The translations under genes and the position numbers were made by a program. This document shows positions 35,009 through 43,790 of a stretch of DNA of 64,000 nt, in pieces (within the stretch, counting starts at the first letter, position 1; the number at the start of each line of letters is the position of its first letter). The notes under the pieces were generated by a model, which had not been told where the DNA came from, ran no database searches, and worked only from the letters and a program-made list of their open reading frames with translations. The stretch comes from Haloglycomyces albus DSM 45210 (GTDB lineage Bacteria; Actinomycetota; Actinomycetes; Mycobacteriales; Micromonosporaceae), in contig NZ_AZUQ01000001.1 in assembly GCF_000527155.1 (NCBI RefSeq), positions 310,001-374,000 of the forward strand. Direction: 5' to 3'.

Positions 35009-35748
35009 CAGTTCTCTCCTTCGTTCGACACGGGCCGGGTCTGTTTGATGAGTGTCAGGAACGCGTCGTCGAGGTTGCCGGTGGCGGTGCGACGTTTCAG
35101 ATCGTGCGGCTCCGCATCGGCGACGAGTTCTCCCTCCCGCAACAGCAGGATGTGGTCGCAGCGATCCGCCTCGTCCATGACATGGCTGGAAACCACGAGC
35201 GTCTTTCCAGCCGACGACAGGTCACGGAAATGGTTCCACAGTTCCTCACGCAGCAGCGGATCGAGCCCCACGGTCGGTTCGTCGAGAACCAGGATCGACG
35301 GGTCGGCCACCAGTGCACAGGCCAGTGACGTGCGTGTCTTCTGCCCACCGGACAGGCGATCGGCACGTTGATCGGCGTGGTCGGTCATTCCCACCTGTTC
35401 CAGGGTCTCGTCGACCGCAACCCGATTCCGACCGAACAGAGACGCGAAATAAGAGACGTTTCCCTGCACGGTCAAGTCCGGATAGACGGCGTTTTCCTGG
35501 CTGACATAGCCGATACTGCGGCGCAGCGGTTTACTGCCGGCTTTATGGCCGTCGACCCACACATTGCCGCTCCGAGTTTTCTGCGCCCCGACAATGGCAC
35601 GAATCAAAGTGGTCTTCCCGGCCCCGGACGGCCCCAGGAGTCCGGTCACGGTTCCCGATGCGATGACGGCGTTGAAGTCTTTCAATACCGTGCGTTGCCC
35701 ACGGCGCACGGTGAGGCCATCGACGGTGATGGAGTGATGCGGCAACAT
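35008..35748 (-). CDS. ABC exporter ATP-binding protein
   Basis: 246 aa. Walker A LGPSGAGKTTLI near residue 40, Q-loop YVSQENAVYPDLTV near 84, signature LSGGQKTRTSLACAL near 136 and Walker B ILVLDEPTVGLDP near 155 are intact. It belongs to the drug-export (DrrA/CcmA-like) subgroup and pairs with the ABC-2 permease. Two operator-like palindromes lie 13-63 bases upstream of its start. Confidence 0.92.
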   Translation of the reverse strand: MLPHHSITVDGLTVRRGQRTVLKDFNAVIASGTVTGLLGPSGAGKTTLIRAIVGAQKTRSGNVWVDGHKAGSKPLRRSIGYVSQENAVYPDLTVQGNVSYFASLFGRNRVAVDETLEQVGMTDHADQRADRLSGGQKTRTSLACALVADPSILVLDEPTVGLDPLLREELWNHFRDLSSAGKTLVVSSHVMDEADRCDHILLLREGELVADAEPHDLKRRTATGNLDDAFLTLIKQTRPVSNEGEN

Positions 35749-35760
35749 TGACTTCCTCCA

Positions 35761-35811
35761 AATTCATTGCATGTTGAATTCAGACTATCATATTTCATTG
35801 CATGATGAAAT
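35761..35811. promoter_or_regulatory. Tandem TetR-type operators
   Basis: Two related inverted repeats lie 31 bases apart: AATTCATTGCATGTTGAATT (35761-35780) and ATTTCATTGCATGATGAAAT (35792-35811). Both share TTCATTGCATG-n-TGAA with perfect 6- or 7-bp arms. They sit just upstream of the ABC-exporter operon that ends in a tetR gene. Confidence 0.7.
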
Positions 35812-35957
35812 CTCTGCGCACTCCTCACCTGCCCTTATTGCAATGAACTGGCAATAGTGACTCAGGCATCTTTGGCCGTACGCCTGGACGCGAGGTAGCA
35901 TCCCGACTCCTAGGATTCTCATGAGACTCATTCGGATCACAGACCTCAGGAGCCACA

Positions 35958-36959
35958 TTGTCGCGTCGCGTCCCAGCCTTGTCCCTCAGTGCTCTCATTG
36001 CCGCCGTCGCCGCCACCTCTGCCTGCGCCGCAGACGAATCCGCGGACACCGACGATACGGCGACCAGCCTCAGCAACTGTGGGCACGAGGTGGAGACCTC
36101 GGGAGTTCCACAGGAGGCCATTACCCTGGATCAAAACAGCCTGGAGACCATGCTGGAGCTGGGACTGTCCGATCGGATTCGCGGCGCGGCCAATCTGCGG
36201 GTCGACATTCCCGATCGCTACCAGGAGGACTTCGACGTCGTCGAAGTCCTCAACGACAGTTGGCTCACCGGAGAGCAATTGCGCGAAGCGGCGCCCGACT
36301 TCGTTTACAGCGGATTCGAATCGCACTACTCCACCGATGGAGTCGGCACTCGTGAGGAGTTGGCCGAGCTGGAGGTCGCCACTTACGCCTCCGAGGTCGA
36401 CTGCCCGGAACAGTCGCCCGACAAGGGCGCCTTCGACCGCCTGTTTACCGACTACCGCAATATCGGCGAGCTCTTCGACATCGATCAGAAGGCCGACGAA
36501 CTCGTCGCCGATCAACGGGACACCATGGAGACGGCCGGTGAGCTCAAGTCGGATCTCAACTCCGAGGTGAGCGTGGTCTACATCTACTCCTTCTTCGACG
36601 GGCAACCGTACGTAGCAGGAAACGGCGGTATGCCGCAGGCCTTCAGCGACGTCACCGGAGTGGACAACGCCTTCGCCGACGTGGACGGACTGTGGCCGGA
36701 GGTCTCTCTGGAGGACATCGCACTGCGCGATCCCGACGTGATCGTCATCGGCGACCTGTCCGAACGCGGCATGCCCGGTGACGCGGCCTCCGAAAAGCGC
36801 GAGGAACTCGAGAGTCACCCCGTCAGCTCCGAGCTCGACGCGGTGATCAACGACCGCATCATCGAGATTCCCGGCATCGCCATGGATCCCAGCGTGAGGT
36901 CGGTGGAAGCGTTGGAGCAGTTCGCGAACGGCGTCCGCGACCTCGGCTATGTCGATTAA
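35958..36959 (+). CDS. Siderophore ABC transporter substrate-binding lipoprotein
   Basis: 333 aa from a TTG at 35958 (AGGAG upstream). The signal peptide ends in a lipobox TSAC, so Cys23 is the lipid anchor. The chain then follows the Fe-siderophore/B12 binding-protein fold (VVEVLNDSWLTGEQLREAAPDFVYSGFES, DPDVIVIGD). It delivers a ferric chelate or corrinoid to the permease encoded by the overlapping next gene (11 bp). No iron box was seen upstream, unlike the second cluster at 39225. Confidence 0.85.
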   Translation: MSRRVPALSLSALIAAVAATSACAADESADTDDTATSLSNCGHEVETSGVPQEAITLDQNSLETMLELGLSDRIRGAANLRVDIPDRYQEDFDVVEVLNDSWLTGEQLREAAPDFVYSGFESHYSTDGVGTREELAELEVATYASEVDCPEQSPDKGAFDRLFTDYRNIGELFDIDQKADELVADQRDTMETAGELKSDLNSEVSVVYIYSFFDGQPYVAGNGGMPQAFSDVTGVDNAFADVDGLWPEVSLEDIALRDPDVIVIGDLSERGMPGDAASEKREELESHPVSSELDAVINDRIIEIPGIAMDPSVRSVEALEQFANGVRDLGYVD

Positions 36960-37992
36960 GACCCCGTCGCCCACACAGGTCGGCCAAGGCATGCCGCGCT
37001 GGTTTTATCTGGTCGGTCCCGCCACGTTGCTCGTCTCCATCGCGTTGGCAACGCCCTTGGGGATCGACGACATCACCTACGGCGGCAGTGTGGAAAGTGC
37101 CGTCGCTCGTTTGGGTTGGGGATCGTCGCCGTATCCACCGCTGTTGGATTCACTGTTGTGGGACCTACGCTTGCCACGCGTCTTGATGGCGGCCCTCGTC
37201 GGAGCCTTGCTGGCCGTCTGTGGGGCGACCTTGCAGACGGTGACGGGCAATGCCCTGGCCGAACCGTATCTACTGGGGATATCGTCCGGCGCCTCCACCG
37301 GTGCGGTGGTCGTCGTCGTTTTGGGTTGGGGCGGTAGCACCGTCGGTTTGACCGGCGGGGCGTTTCTCGGAGCCGTGGCGTCGTTTGCCTTGCTGCTGCT
37401 GTTGTTGTGGGGACGCACCTTGCGGCCGTTGACGATCGTGTTGACCGGTGTCGTGATCGGACAACTGTTCTCGGCGGTGTCGTCTCTGATCATCATGTCG
37501 AGTGCCGATGCCGACGCCACTCGCGCCCTGACTCATTGGCTCCTGGGATCGTTGGCGCCGTCGCGATGGGAAAACGTGGTGATCTGTGGAATCGCCGTCG
37601 CCGTAGGGTTCGGCTTGATCTGGTCGCGACATCGGGCCCTGGACGGCCTGGCCTTGGGGTCCGACACCGCAACGGCTCTGGGTGTGCGGGTCACTGCCAC
37701 CCGACTGGTCCTGTTGGTGGCCACGGCGTTTCTGACCGCCGCGGCGGTCGCGTCGGTCGGCGCGATCGGATTCGTCGGCTTGATCGTGCCGCACGCAGTC
37801 CGCTTTATTGTGGGAGCCGGGCACCGTGCTTTGCTTCCCGCCTCGGCTTTGGTGGGCGCGGTGTTTTTGATCTGGACCGACGCCTTGGCGCGAATCGCCT
37901 TCGCTCCGCAGGTGGTTCCGGTGGGGGTGTTCACCGCCTTGATCGGGGTGCCGGTGTTTTTGCTGCTATTGCGGCAGCGTGGGGATATTTAA
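36949..37992 (+). CDS. FecCD-family iron-siderophore permease
   Basis: 347 aa, about 9-10 hydrophobic segments, with the FecCD signatures LRLPRVLMAALVGALLAVCGATLQTVTGNALAEPYLLGISSGA (near residue 63) and AIGFVGLIVPHAVRFIVG near 275. It forms the membrane channel for a ferric-siderophore importer. No ATPase gene follows; the nearest is at 41361, so the ATPase may be shared with the second system. Confidence 0.9.
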   Translation: MSIKTPSPTQVGQGMPRWFYLVGPATLLVSIALATPLGIDDITYGGSVESAVARLGWGSSPYPPLLDSLLWDLRLPRVLMAALVGALLAVCGATLQTVTGNALAEPYLLGISSGASTGAVVVVVLGWGGSTVGLTGGAFLGAVASFALLLLLLWGRTLRPLTIVLTGVVIGQLFSAVSSLIIMSSADADATRALTHWLLGSLAPSRWENVVICGIAVAVGFGLIWSRHRALDGLALGSDTATALGVRVTATRLVLLVATAFLTAAAVASVGAIGFVGLIVPHAVRFIVGAGHRALLPASALVGAVFLIWTDALARIAFAPQVVPVGVFTALIGVPVFLLLLRQRGDI

Positions 37993-38069
37993 GCGCCCGT
38001 GGCGTCGGCGGTCCCGTCGCCGGTGGAGCCGTACCCCACCGACAACGGAGTCAGACGGCGTGTCGTCTC

Positions 38070-39095
38070 TTAGACCACCTTCGTGGCGTTGGCGATCATG
38101 TCGGCGAGCGCCTGCACCGGTCCGGCCGCTCCCGCGTAGGAGAAGCGGGGTTCGGCGTGCCAGGCGACGACTTGTCCGGCCTTGACGGCGGGCAGTTCCT
38201 TCCAGGTGGGGAAGTCGGCCATGTCGTCGGGCTGGAGCGCTTGGGCGCGGGCGTCGACGAAGAGGATGTCGGCTTCGTACTTATCGGCGTTTTCCCACGA
38301 CAGTCCTTCGTAGTATCCGGCGTCGTCGGGGTTGTCGGGGACGATGAATTCGACGCCTTGTTCCAGGTAGTAGCGGAGGTCGCAGCTCATGTCGGGGACG
38401 GAGGCGTAGAAGATCTCTTCGGCTCCGGAGCAGGCGAGTACGGTGACGGGGTTGTCGGCGGCGGCTTCGGCGAGCGCGGTGACGGCGGATTCGAATTCGG
38501 CCTTGTCATCGGCGAGCTTGTCGCTGTCCAGGTCGGCTCCGAGCGCACCGGCGAGCTCGGCGTGGCGTTCGATGACGTCGGCGAGGGTGTTGCTGCCGTC
38601 GTCGACGTTGATGGCCGCGCTGGGGGCGAGGGAGAGGATTTCGTCGGCGTCTTCGGCGGGGACGTACCAGAGGCTTTCGGGGTCGTTGTGGTAGTGGGTG
38701 AGGAGGACCTGGGGGTTCATTCCCGCGTATTCTTCGACGTCGAATTCTCCCCAGGTGTTTCCGAGGACGGTGAGTTTGTCTTTGTCCAGCCCTTGGGCTT
38801 CGGGCAGCAGGTTGCCGTCCTTGTCGAGGGTGGGTCCGAAGACGCCGGTGACGTTTTTCGCGCCGAAGTCGCTGAGGGCGGCGGCCATTCCGGTGTAGGC
38901 GACGGCGGTGGTCAGTCCTTCGACGTTGACCGTTTCGTCGCGGTCGTCGGTGAAGTCGAAGTCGAGTTCGTCGCTGCCGCCGGTGGTGTCGTCTTCGTTG
39001 CCGCAGGCGGATACGGCGGTGGCCATTCCGCCGGCCACTCCGAGGATTCCGGCGGTGCGTAGGAGGTTGCGTCGGTTCAGCTGGGATGTCGTCAT
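38070..39095 (-). CDS. Siderophore-binding lipoprotein (FepB/FecB-like)
   Basis: 341 aa from the ATG at 39095, chosen because GGAAGGAC precedes it. The N-terminus NRRNLLRTAGILGVAGGM carries a twin-arginine pair and ends in lipobox VSAC. The mature part opens with an acidic linker and then the periplasmic-binding fold (EGLTTAVAYTGMAAALSDFGAKNVTGVFGP, EEYAGMNPQVLLTHYHND, WYVPAEDADEILSLAPSAAI). It lies divergent from two permease genes with an iron box between them. Confidence 0.88.
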   Translation of the reverse strand: MTTSQLNRRNLLRTAGILGVAGGMATAVSACGNEDDTTGGSDELDFDFTDDRDETVNVEGLTTAVAYTGMAAALSDFGAKNVTGVFGPTLDKDGNLLPEAQGLDKDKLTVLGNTWGEFDVEEYAGMNPQVLLTHYHNDPESLWYVPAEDADEILSLAPSAAINVDDGSNTLADVIERHAELAGALGADLDSDKLADDKAEFESAVTALAEAAADNPVTVLACSGAEEIFYASVPDMSCDLRYYLEQGVEFIVPDNPDDAGYYEGLSWENADKYEADILFVDARAQALQPDDMADFPTWKELPAVKAGQVVAWHAEPRFSYAGAAGPVQALADMIANATKVV

Positions 39096-39224
39096 CGTAG
39101 GTCCTTCCATTATGTGGGCCAAGAACACACCGGAGGGCGGTTGGTGTTCGTGCCTGGTCCGGATTTGTACGTGTCGTGGACAACTCCCCGACAGTCAAGT
39201 CAGGACAGGCTCAACTAACATTTA

Positions 39225-39243
39225 TTAGGCTAGCCTAAGAACA
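39225..39243. promoter_or_regulatory. Iron box in divergent siderophore-transport promoter
   Basis: TTAGGCTAGCCTAAGAACA contains the perfect 14-bp palindrome TTAGGCTAGCCTAA, the same core as the iron box at 27767. It lies between the divergent lipoprotein gene (-) and the permease gene (+). Confidence 0.78.
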
Positions 39244-39271
39244 ATATCGGTTCGGAACCTGGAGTCTATAC

Positions 39272-40297
39272 GTGTCAACCGCCACCCTCACGCAGTCACC
39301 GCCCCGACAGCGCTCCCCCTCGCGTCGTCTCGGCCTGGTCGTCGTCCTCACCTCTCTGGTCGTCATCGCGGTACTGTCGCTCATGTTGGGGGCCAAAAGC
39401 ATCGCCGTCGGCGACGTCTGGGGCGGATTGACCGATCCCGACTCCTCGCACTACGCCGTCGTCCACGGCCTGCGCCTGCCGCGTACGATTCTGGGACTCG
39501 CCGCCGGTGCCGCACTGGGCTTGTCCGGTGCCCTCCTGCAAGCGGCCACCCGCAACCCTCTGGCCGACCCGGGGCTGCTCGGGGTCAATTCCGGGGCCGC
39601 CGTCGCGGTCGTGTCAGCCACCTACTTCCTGGGCGTTTCCACCTACTCGGCCACGCTCCCTTTCGCCTTCGCCGGAGCCGCCGTCGCCGCGACCGCCTGC
39701 TACCTCATCGCCGGAGCCGGGCGCGCCACCCCGGCCGCACTCGCCCTGGCCGGAGCGGCCATCACCGCCGCCGGACTCTCCTATGTGCAGGGAATACAAA
39801 TCCTCGACGCCGCCACGCTCAACCAAATGCGTTACTGGCAGGTCGGCTCACTCGTCTCCGCCCACTCCACGCCCCTGACCGTCACCGTCGCTCTCATCGC
39901 CGCCGGGCTGGCACTCGGGCTCCTTCTCGCCCGCCCGCTGAACTCCCTCGCACTCGGTGAGGCGACCGCGCGCGGCCTCGGGCTCAGCCCCACCAAACTG
40001 CGTATCGGCATCATCCTCGCCGTCACGGTCCTGGCGGGAACGGCCACCGCCGCGTGCGGACCGATCGTCTTCGTCGGACTCGTCATCCCGCACGTGGTGC
40101 GCTTCTTCGTAGGAGTCGACAACCGCTGGATACTCCCCTACAGCGCCCTCGTCGGAGCCCTTTTTCTCGTCACGGTCGACATCCTCGGACGCCTCCTCGC
40201 CCGCCCCGGCGAAGTACAGGTCGGCGTCCTGTGCGCCGTCATCGGCGGTCCGTTCTTCCTTTACCTCGTCAGTCGTCGAAAGGTGGCCGCGCTGTGA
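39272..40297 (+). CDS. FecCD-family permease, first subunit
   Basis: 341 aa from a GTG at 39272 (GGAG upstream). It shows LRLPRTILGLAAGAALGLSGALLQAATRNPLADPGLLGVNSGAAVA near residue 68 and the C-terminal CGPIVFVGLVIPHVVRFFVGVDNRWILP near 255, both hallmarks of iron-siderophore permeases. Its stop overlaps the start of the second permease (GTGA), forming a heterodimeric channel operon under an iron box. Confidence 0.92.
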   Translation: MSTATLTQSPPRQRSPSRRLGLVVVLTSLVVIAVLSLMLGAKSIAVGDVWGGLTDPDSSHYAVVHGLRLPRTILGLAAGAALGLSGALLQAATRNPLADPGLLGVNSGAAVAVVSATYFLGVSTYSATLPFAFAGAAVAATACYLIAGAGRATPAALALAGAAITAAGLSYVQGIQILDAATLNQMRYWQVGSLVSAHSTPLTVTVALIAAGLALGLLLARPLNSLALGEATARGLGLSPTKLRIGIILAVTVLAGTATAACGPIVFVGLVIPHVVRFFVGVDNRWILPYSALVGALFLVTVDILGRLLARPGEVQVGVLCAVIGGPFFLYLVSRRKVAAL

Positions 40298-41364
40298 CAC
40301 TCACCCGAACCGACCGAACCCCCACCACCCACGTCACCGTCCGCGCACGTTCCTACTCCCTACGCCTGCACCGACGCAGCCTCCTGGTCGGAAGCGCCTC
40401 CCTTCTCGGCCTCGCCGCGCTCGTCGTCTTCGCCCTGACCTCAGGCGACACCGGCCTAGGACTGCCACGAACCGTACAGACGCTCCTGGGCAACGGCACC
40501 ACCGCCGAAGAGTTCATCGTTCACACGATCCGGCTTCCCCGCCTGACGGCGGCACTCGCCGTCGGCGCAGCACTCGGCTGTGCCGGGGCGATTTTCCAAA
40601 GCCTCACCCGCAATCCACTCGGCAGCCCCGACCTTCTCGGGATCACGTCGGGAGCCGGTACCGGAGCGATGATCTGCATCGTCTACGGAATCGCCTTCTC
40701 GCCAATGGCGATCACCCTGGCGGCGGGAATCGGGGCGCTCGCGGTCGGTACATTGATCTACGCCCTCATGGGCAAGGGCGATCCAAGCGGATACCGCCTC
40801 GTCCTCATCGGTTTGGGGACCGCCGCGCTCCTGACCGGCGTCAACGGATATCTGCTGACCAAATCGACCGATATCACCGTCGCGTCGCGGGCGGTGTTCT
40901 GGCTGACCGGCGACCTCAGTGGGCGCGATTGGGATCAAAGCGCCATCGTCGCCGCTGCCGCAGTCGTCGGCATCCTCGCCGCGATGGCGTTGTCACGCCC
41001 CTTGGACGGCCTGCGCTACGGCCCCGGCGTGGCGACGGGACTGGGCATCGGGGTGCGACGCACGACGACTCTGGCGCTCGCCTTGGCCGCGCTGCTGACG
41101 GCGGCCGGGGTGGCCGTCGCCGGTCCCCTGGCCTTCGTCGCGCTGTCGGCTCCGCATATTGCCCGCACCCTCTGCCGGGGTGATAAACCCAATGTTTGGA
41201 TCGCGTCGATGTACGGGGCGGCTATCGTAGTCGCGGCGGACATGTTCGCGCAACACGCCATCGACGAGCGGCAGCTGCCCACCGGCGTCGTCACCGGTGC
41301 GATCGGGGGACTGTACCTGATCTGGCTGCTCATCGCTTTCCGCAAGAAGGGAACCCAACTGTGA
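40294..41364 (+). CDS. FecCD-family permease, second subunit
   Basis: 356 aa from the GTG at 40294, the GTGA overlap with the first permease; a longer in-frame upstream extension overlaps that gene and is rejected. Motifs are IRLPRLTAALAVGAALGCAGAIFQSLTRNPLGSPDLLGITSGAGTG near residue 75 and VAGPLAFVALSAPHIARTL near 275. It pairs with the preceding subunit and with the ATPase whose GTG overlaps its stop. Confidence 0.92.
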   Translation: MTLTRTDRTPTTHVTVRARSYSLRLHRRSLLVGSASLLGLAALVVFALTSGDTGLGLPRTVQTLLGNGTTAEEFIVHTIRLPRLTAALAVGAALGCAGAIFQSLTRNPLGSPDLLGITSGAGTGAMICIVYGIAFSPMAITLAAGIGALAVGTLIYALMGKGDPSGYRLVLIGLGTAALLTGVNGYLLTKSTDITVASRAVFWLTGDLSGRDWDQSAIVAAAAVVGILAAMALSRPLDGLRYGPGVATGLGIGVRRTTTLALALAALLTAAGVAVAGPLAFVALSAPHIARTLCRGDKPNVWIASMYGAAIVVAADMFAQHAIDERQLPTGVVTGAIGGLYLIWLLIAFRKKGTQL

Positions 41365-42158
41365 ACGACATGCGCCTCAACGCCTCCGACGTGACCTTGA
41401 GCTACGGTAAGCAACCGGTGTCCGAATCACTGTCGGTCGACGTTCCCGACGGGGAGTTCACCGTCATCATCGGCCCCAACGCCTGTGGAAAGTCCACCTT
41501 GCTGAAGGCGTTCGCTCGGACCTTGCGGCCGCAGGCCGGAGAGGTCCTTCTCGACGGGACCGACATCCATTCCCGTCCCACGCGAGAGGTCGCCAAAACC
41601 CTGGGTCTCTTGCCGCAGTCGCCGGTCTCTCCTGAGGGAATCACGGTTGCCGACCTGGTCAGCCGGGGCCGGTATCCGCACCAAGGTCTGCTGAAACAAT
41701 GGTCGGGACACGACGAAACCGTGGTCTCCCACGCCATGGACGCGACCGGGATCGCGGACTTGGCGCACCGGGGCGTCGACGAACTCTCCGGCGGGCAGCG
41801 CCAGCGCGTGTGGATCGCCATGGTGCTGGCGCAGGAAACCCCGATCATGTTGCTGGACGAGCCGACCACCTTCCTGGACATCACCCACCAGTACGAGGTA
41901 CTGGACCTGTGTTCCCAGTTGCACCGCGACGGGCGCACCCTCGTGGCCGTGTTGCACGACCTCAACCAGGCGGCCCGCTACGCCACCCACCTGATCGCCA
42001 TGCGCGAAGGCGAGATCGTGGCGGAAGGGTCCCCTCGCGAGATCGTCACCGCCGCCATGGTCGAAAAGGTCTTCGACCTACCCTGCCAGGTCATCGACGA
42101 CCCTGAGAGCCACACTCCTCTCGTGGTACCCCGGCAACGATTGAGCGAATGGAGCTAA
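41361..42158 (+). CDS. Iron-siderophore ABC transporter ATPase (FecE/FepC-like)
   Basis: 265 aa from the GTG at 41361. Walker A IIGPNACGKSTLLKAF near residue 35, Q-loop LGLLPQSPVSPEGITV, signature LSGGQRQRVWIAMVLAQ near 140 and Walker B IMLLDEPTTFLDITHQ near 162 are intact. The linker DEPTTFLDI is typical of siderophore importers. It ends the operon and may also serve the orphan permease at 36949. Confidence 0.94.
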   Translation: MNDMRLNASDVTLSYGKQPVSESLSVDVPDGEFTVIIGPNACGKSTLLKAFARTLRPQAGEVLLDGTDIHSRPTREVAKTLGLLPQSPVSPEGITVADLVSRGRYPHQGLLKQWSGHDETVVSHAMDATGIADLAHRGVDELSGGQRQRVWIAMVLAQETPIMLLDEPTTFLDITHQYEVLDLCSQLHRDGRTLVAVLHDLNQAARYATHLIAMREGEIVAEGSPREIVTAAMVEKVFDLPCQVIDDPESHTPLVVPRQRLSEWS

Positions 42159-42170
42159 GCGACCGACCAT

Positions 42171-42216
42171 GGTGAGATCCGGCCCGTTGAACACCGAGTC
42201 CGGGCCAGACCTCACT
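42171..42216. terminator. Imperfect hairpin between convergent operons
   Basis: GGTGAGATCCGGCCCG (42171-42186) can pair with CGGGCCAGACCTCACT (42201-42216), 13 of 16 positions. It lies between the ATPase stop (+) and the stop of the SRPBCC gene (-) and could end both transcripts. Confidence 0.5.
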
Positions 42217-42817
42217 CCCTCACGCAATGCTCGAAACGGCGACACCGGTCGATTAACGACCTTTGACCGGTACGCAACGGGTCTTTCTCCGCGAGTTCTT
42301 TGAACACCAACAGCTGCTTGCGCATCATCATCAGGTCCCCCCAGGCCAAGAACCGCCGACGCAGTCGCGAGCGCACCGTCTGGTCGTCGATGTTTCCAAC
42401 CGCCAGCTTCACTATCAGACGGGTCCGGTCGTCTCCCACCGGTTCGACCACATAGGTCACGATGAATAGTCCGCACAACGCCAAGGCGCGTTGGTCGGTC
42501 ATGCGCAATACCATGGATTCGTTCCAACGGTAGTCGGCGAGGGTGAAGATCGTCATGACCTCCTGCCCTATCGCCAGATTCTCCGCGCCGGGGGTGAGTT
42601 CCCGGGGGCTCTGCCGCCCACGGTTGTCCAGCAGGTCGTAGCTGTAAGGGGCGACCTTCAACTGGCACAGCCAGCGGAACACCGTCTCCACTGGAGCGTC
42701 CACTGTGACCGCACGGTACCATTCTTCGGCGGGCCGTGGTCCATGGTCGTCGCCGGGAAACCGGCGGTCGACGTCGCGACGATCGGTTCCCCATCCGTGC
42801 GGTAGAGCCAGGTCCAT
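42212..42817 (-). CDS. SRPBCC-fold protein
   Basis: 201 aa from the ATG at 42817, which has an excellent AAAGGAGAT box. The pattern AEEWYRAVTVDAPVETVFRWLCQLKVAPYSYDLLDN followed by IVTYVVEPVGDDRTRLIVKLAV is that of the START/polyketide-cyclase-like SRPBCC superfamily, which binds hydrophobic ligands and includes aromatase/cyclases and lipid carriers. As the last gene of the polyketide-like operon it may bind or shape the product. It has only one domain, so it is not a typical didomain aromatase. Confidence 0.75.
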   Translation of the reverse strand: MDLALPHGWGTDRRDVDRRFPGDDHGPRPAEEWYRAVTVDAPVETVFRWLCQLKVAPYSYDLLDNRGRQSPRELTPGAENLAIGQEVMTIFTLADYRWNESMVLRMTDQRALALCGLFIVTYVVEPVGDDRTRLIVKLAVGNIDDQTVRSRLRRRFLAWGDLMMMRKQLLVFKELAEKDPLRTGQRSLIDRCRRFEHCVRE

Positions 42818-42837
42818 CGCCGATCTCCTTTCGGTTG

Positions 42838-43782
42838 TCACTGTGGCGTTGACCGGTCGTCAGTCTGCCAGGCGCGCCCCAGAAAGTCGAGCACGGCGGC
42901 GGCGTAGTCGTCGGGATGACGTTTCATGCCTTGCAGATGCGCGGTGTCGGGCAGGCTGTGTATCTCGGCCTCCGGAAACCGGCTGCCGAAGTCCTTGACC
43001 GCGTCGACGGTGACGATCGAATCGTCCTCTCCGGCCATGAACAGTATCGGCGTGGTGAGGTAGTGGCCGGTGGCCGGGGGCGGCCAGTGGGCGTTGAGAG
43101 CCCGGATGGCGTTGGTGGAGAAGCTGTCGATCGTGGGCTGCCGCGACGGCCCGTGCCGATAGATCGCCGGCAGCGGCAGCCCGGCTTGATCGACGAATCG
43201 ACCGAAGACGTCGGAGAGGTCCACGACCGGCCCGCTGTCGCAGACGACGGCGTCGACGGCGTGGTCACGCAGCACGTACGTGGCCGGGAAGCACGAGAAG
43301 GAGAACCCGTAGACGGCGATGCGAGCGTGACGGTAGGCGGTGTCGCCGCGAAGATGGGTGATGAGGGTGGCGATGTCGTCGGTGAACCGTTGGGCCATAT
43401 TGTCACTGGCCGTCTCCGAACCGCTCAGGCCGTGATTGCGGTGGTCGAACATGAGCACGGTATAGCCCGCTTCGTGCAGAAACGCCGCGTGCGGCAGGCT
43501 GGCCGATTTGCTGAGCCCGATCCCGTGACCGAGGATGACGACTCGGTTGTCGTCGCCGGGAATCAGCCAGGTGTCGAGTTCTTCCCCGGCATCGTTGAAC
43601 GGCAGGCGCCGTTTCTCCACGTCCAGACCGAATTCCTTGGGTTGTTTGTGGTTGCCCCGCCGAGGCGGATGGAATATCTTGCGGGCCAGCGTTTTACCCA
43701 TCCACCCTGCGGTGGGGCGGGCGGCGACGGAGCCGACGGCGGTGAGCGCTCCGGTCCGAGGGCGCTGTGGTTGACGTGTCAA
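42838..43782 (-). CDS. Alpha/beta hydrolase
   Basis: 314 aa from a TTG at 43782 with AGGA upstream; codons further upstream fall inside the previous gene and are rejected. It shows an oxyanion strand VVILGHGIGLSKSA near residue 85, the nucleophile elbow IAVYGFSFSCFPA near 160 (GxSxS instead of GxSxG), the acid in LFMAGEDDSIVTV and the His in LPDTAHLQG. It resembles serine hydrolases of the dienelactone/peptidase S9-like group. Release or trimming of the product is a plausible role. Confidence 0.78.
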   Translation of the reverse strand: MTRQPQRPRTGALTAVGSVAARPTAGWMGKTLARKIFHPPRRGNHKQPKEFGLDVEKRRLPFNDAGEELDTWLIPGDDNRVVILGHGIGLSKSASLPHAAFLHEAGYTVLMFDHRNHGLSGSETASDNMAQRFTDDIATLITHLRGDTAYRHARIAVYGFSFSCFPATYVLRDHAVDAVVCDSGPVVDLSDVFGRFVDQAGLPLPAIYRHGPSRQPTIDSFSTNAIRALNAHWPPPATGHYLTTPILFMAGEDDSIVTVDAVKDFGSRFPEAEIHSLPDTAHLQGMKRHPDDYAAAVLDFLGRAWQTDDRSTPQ

Positions 43783-43790
43783 CTGTGGTC

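Noticed and set aside
40054-40293. N-terminal 80-residue extension of the second permease
   Set aside because: It overlaps the first permease gene in another frame and is Arg/Pro-rich; the GTGA overlap at 40294 is the better start.
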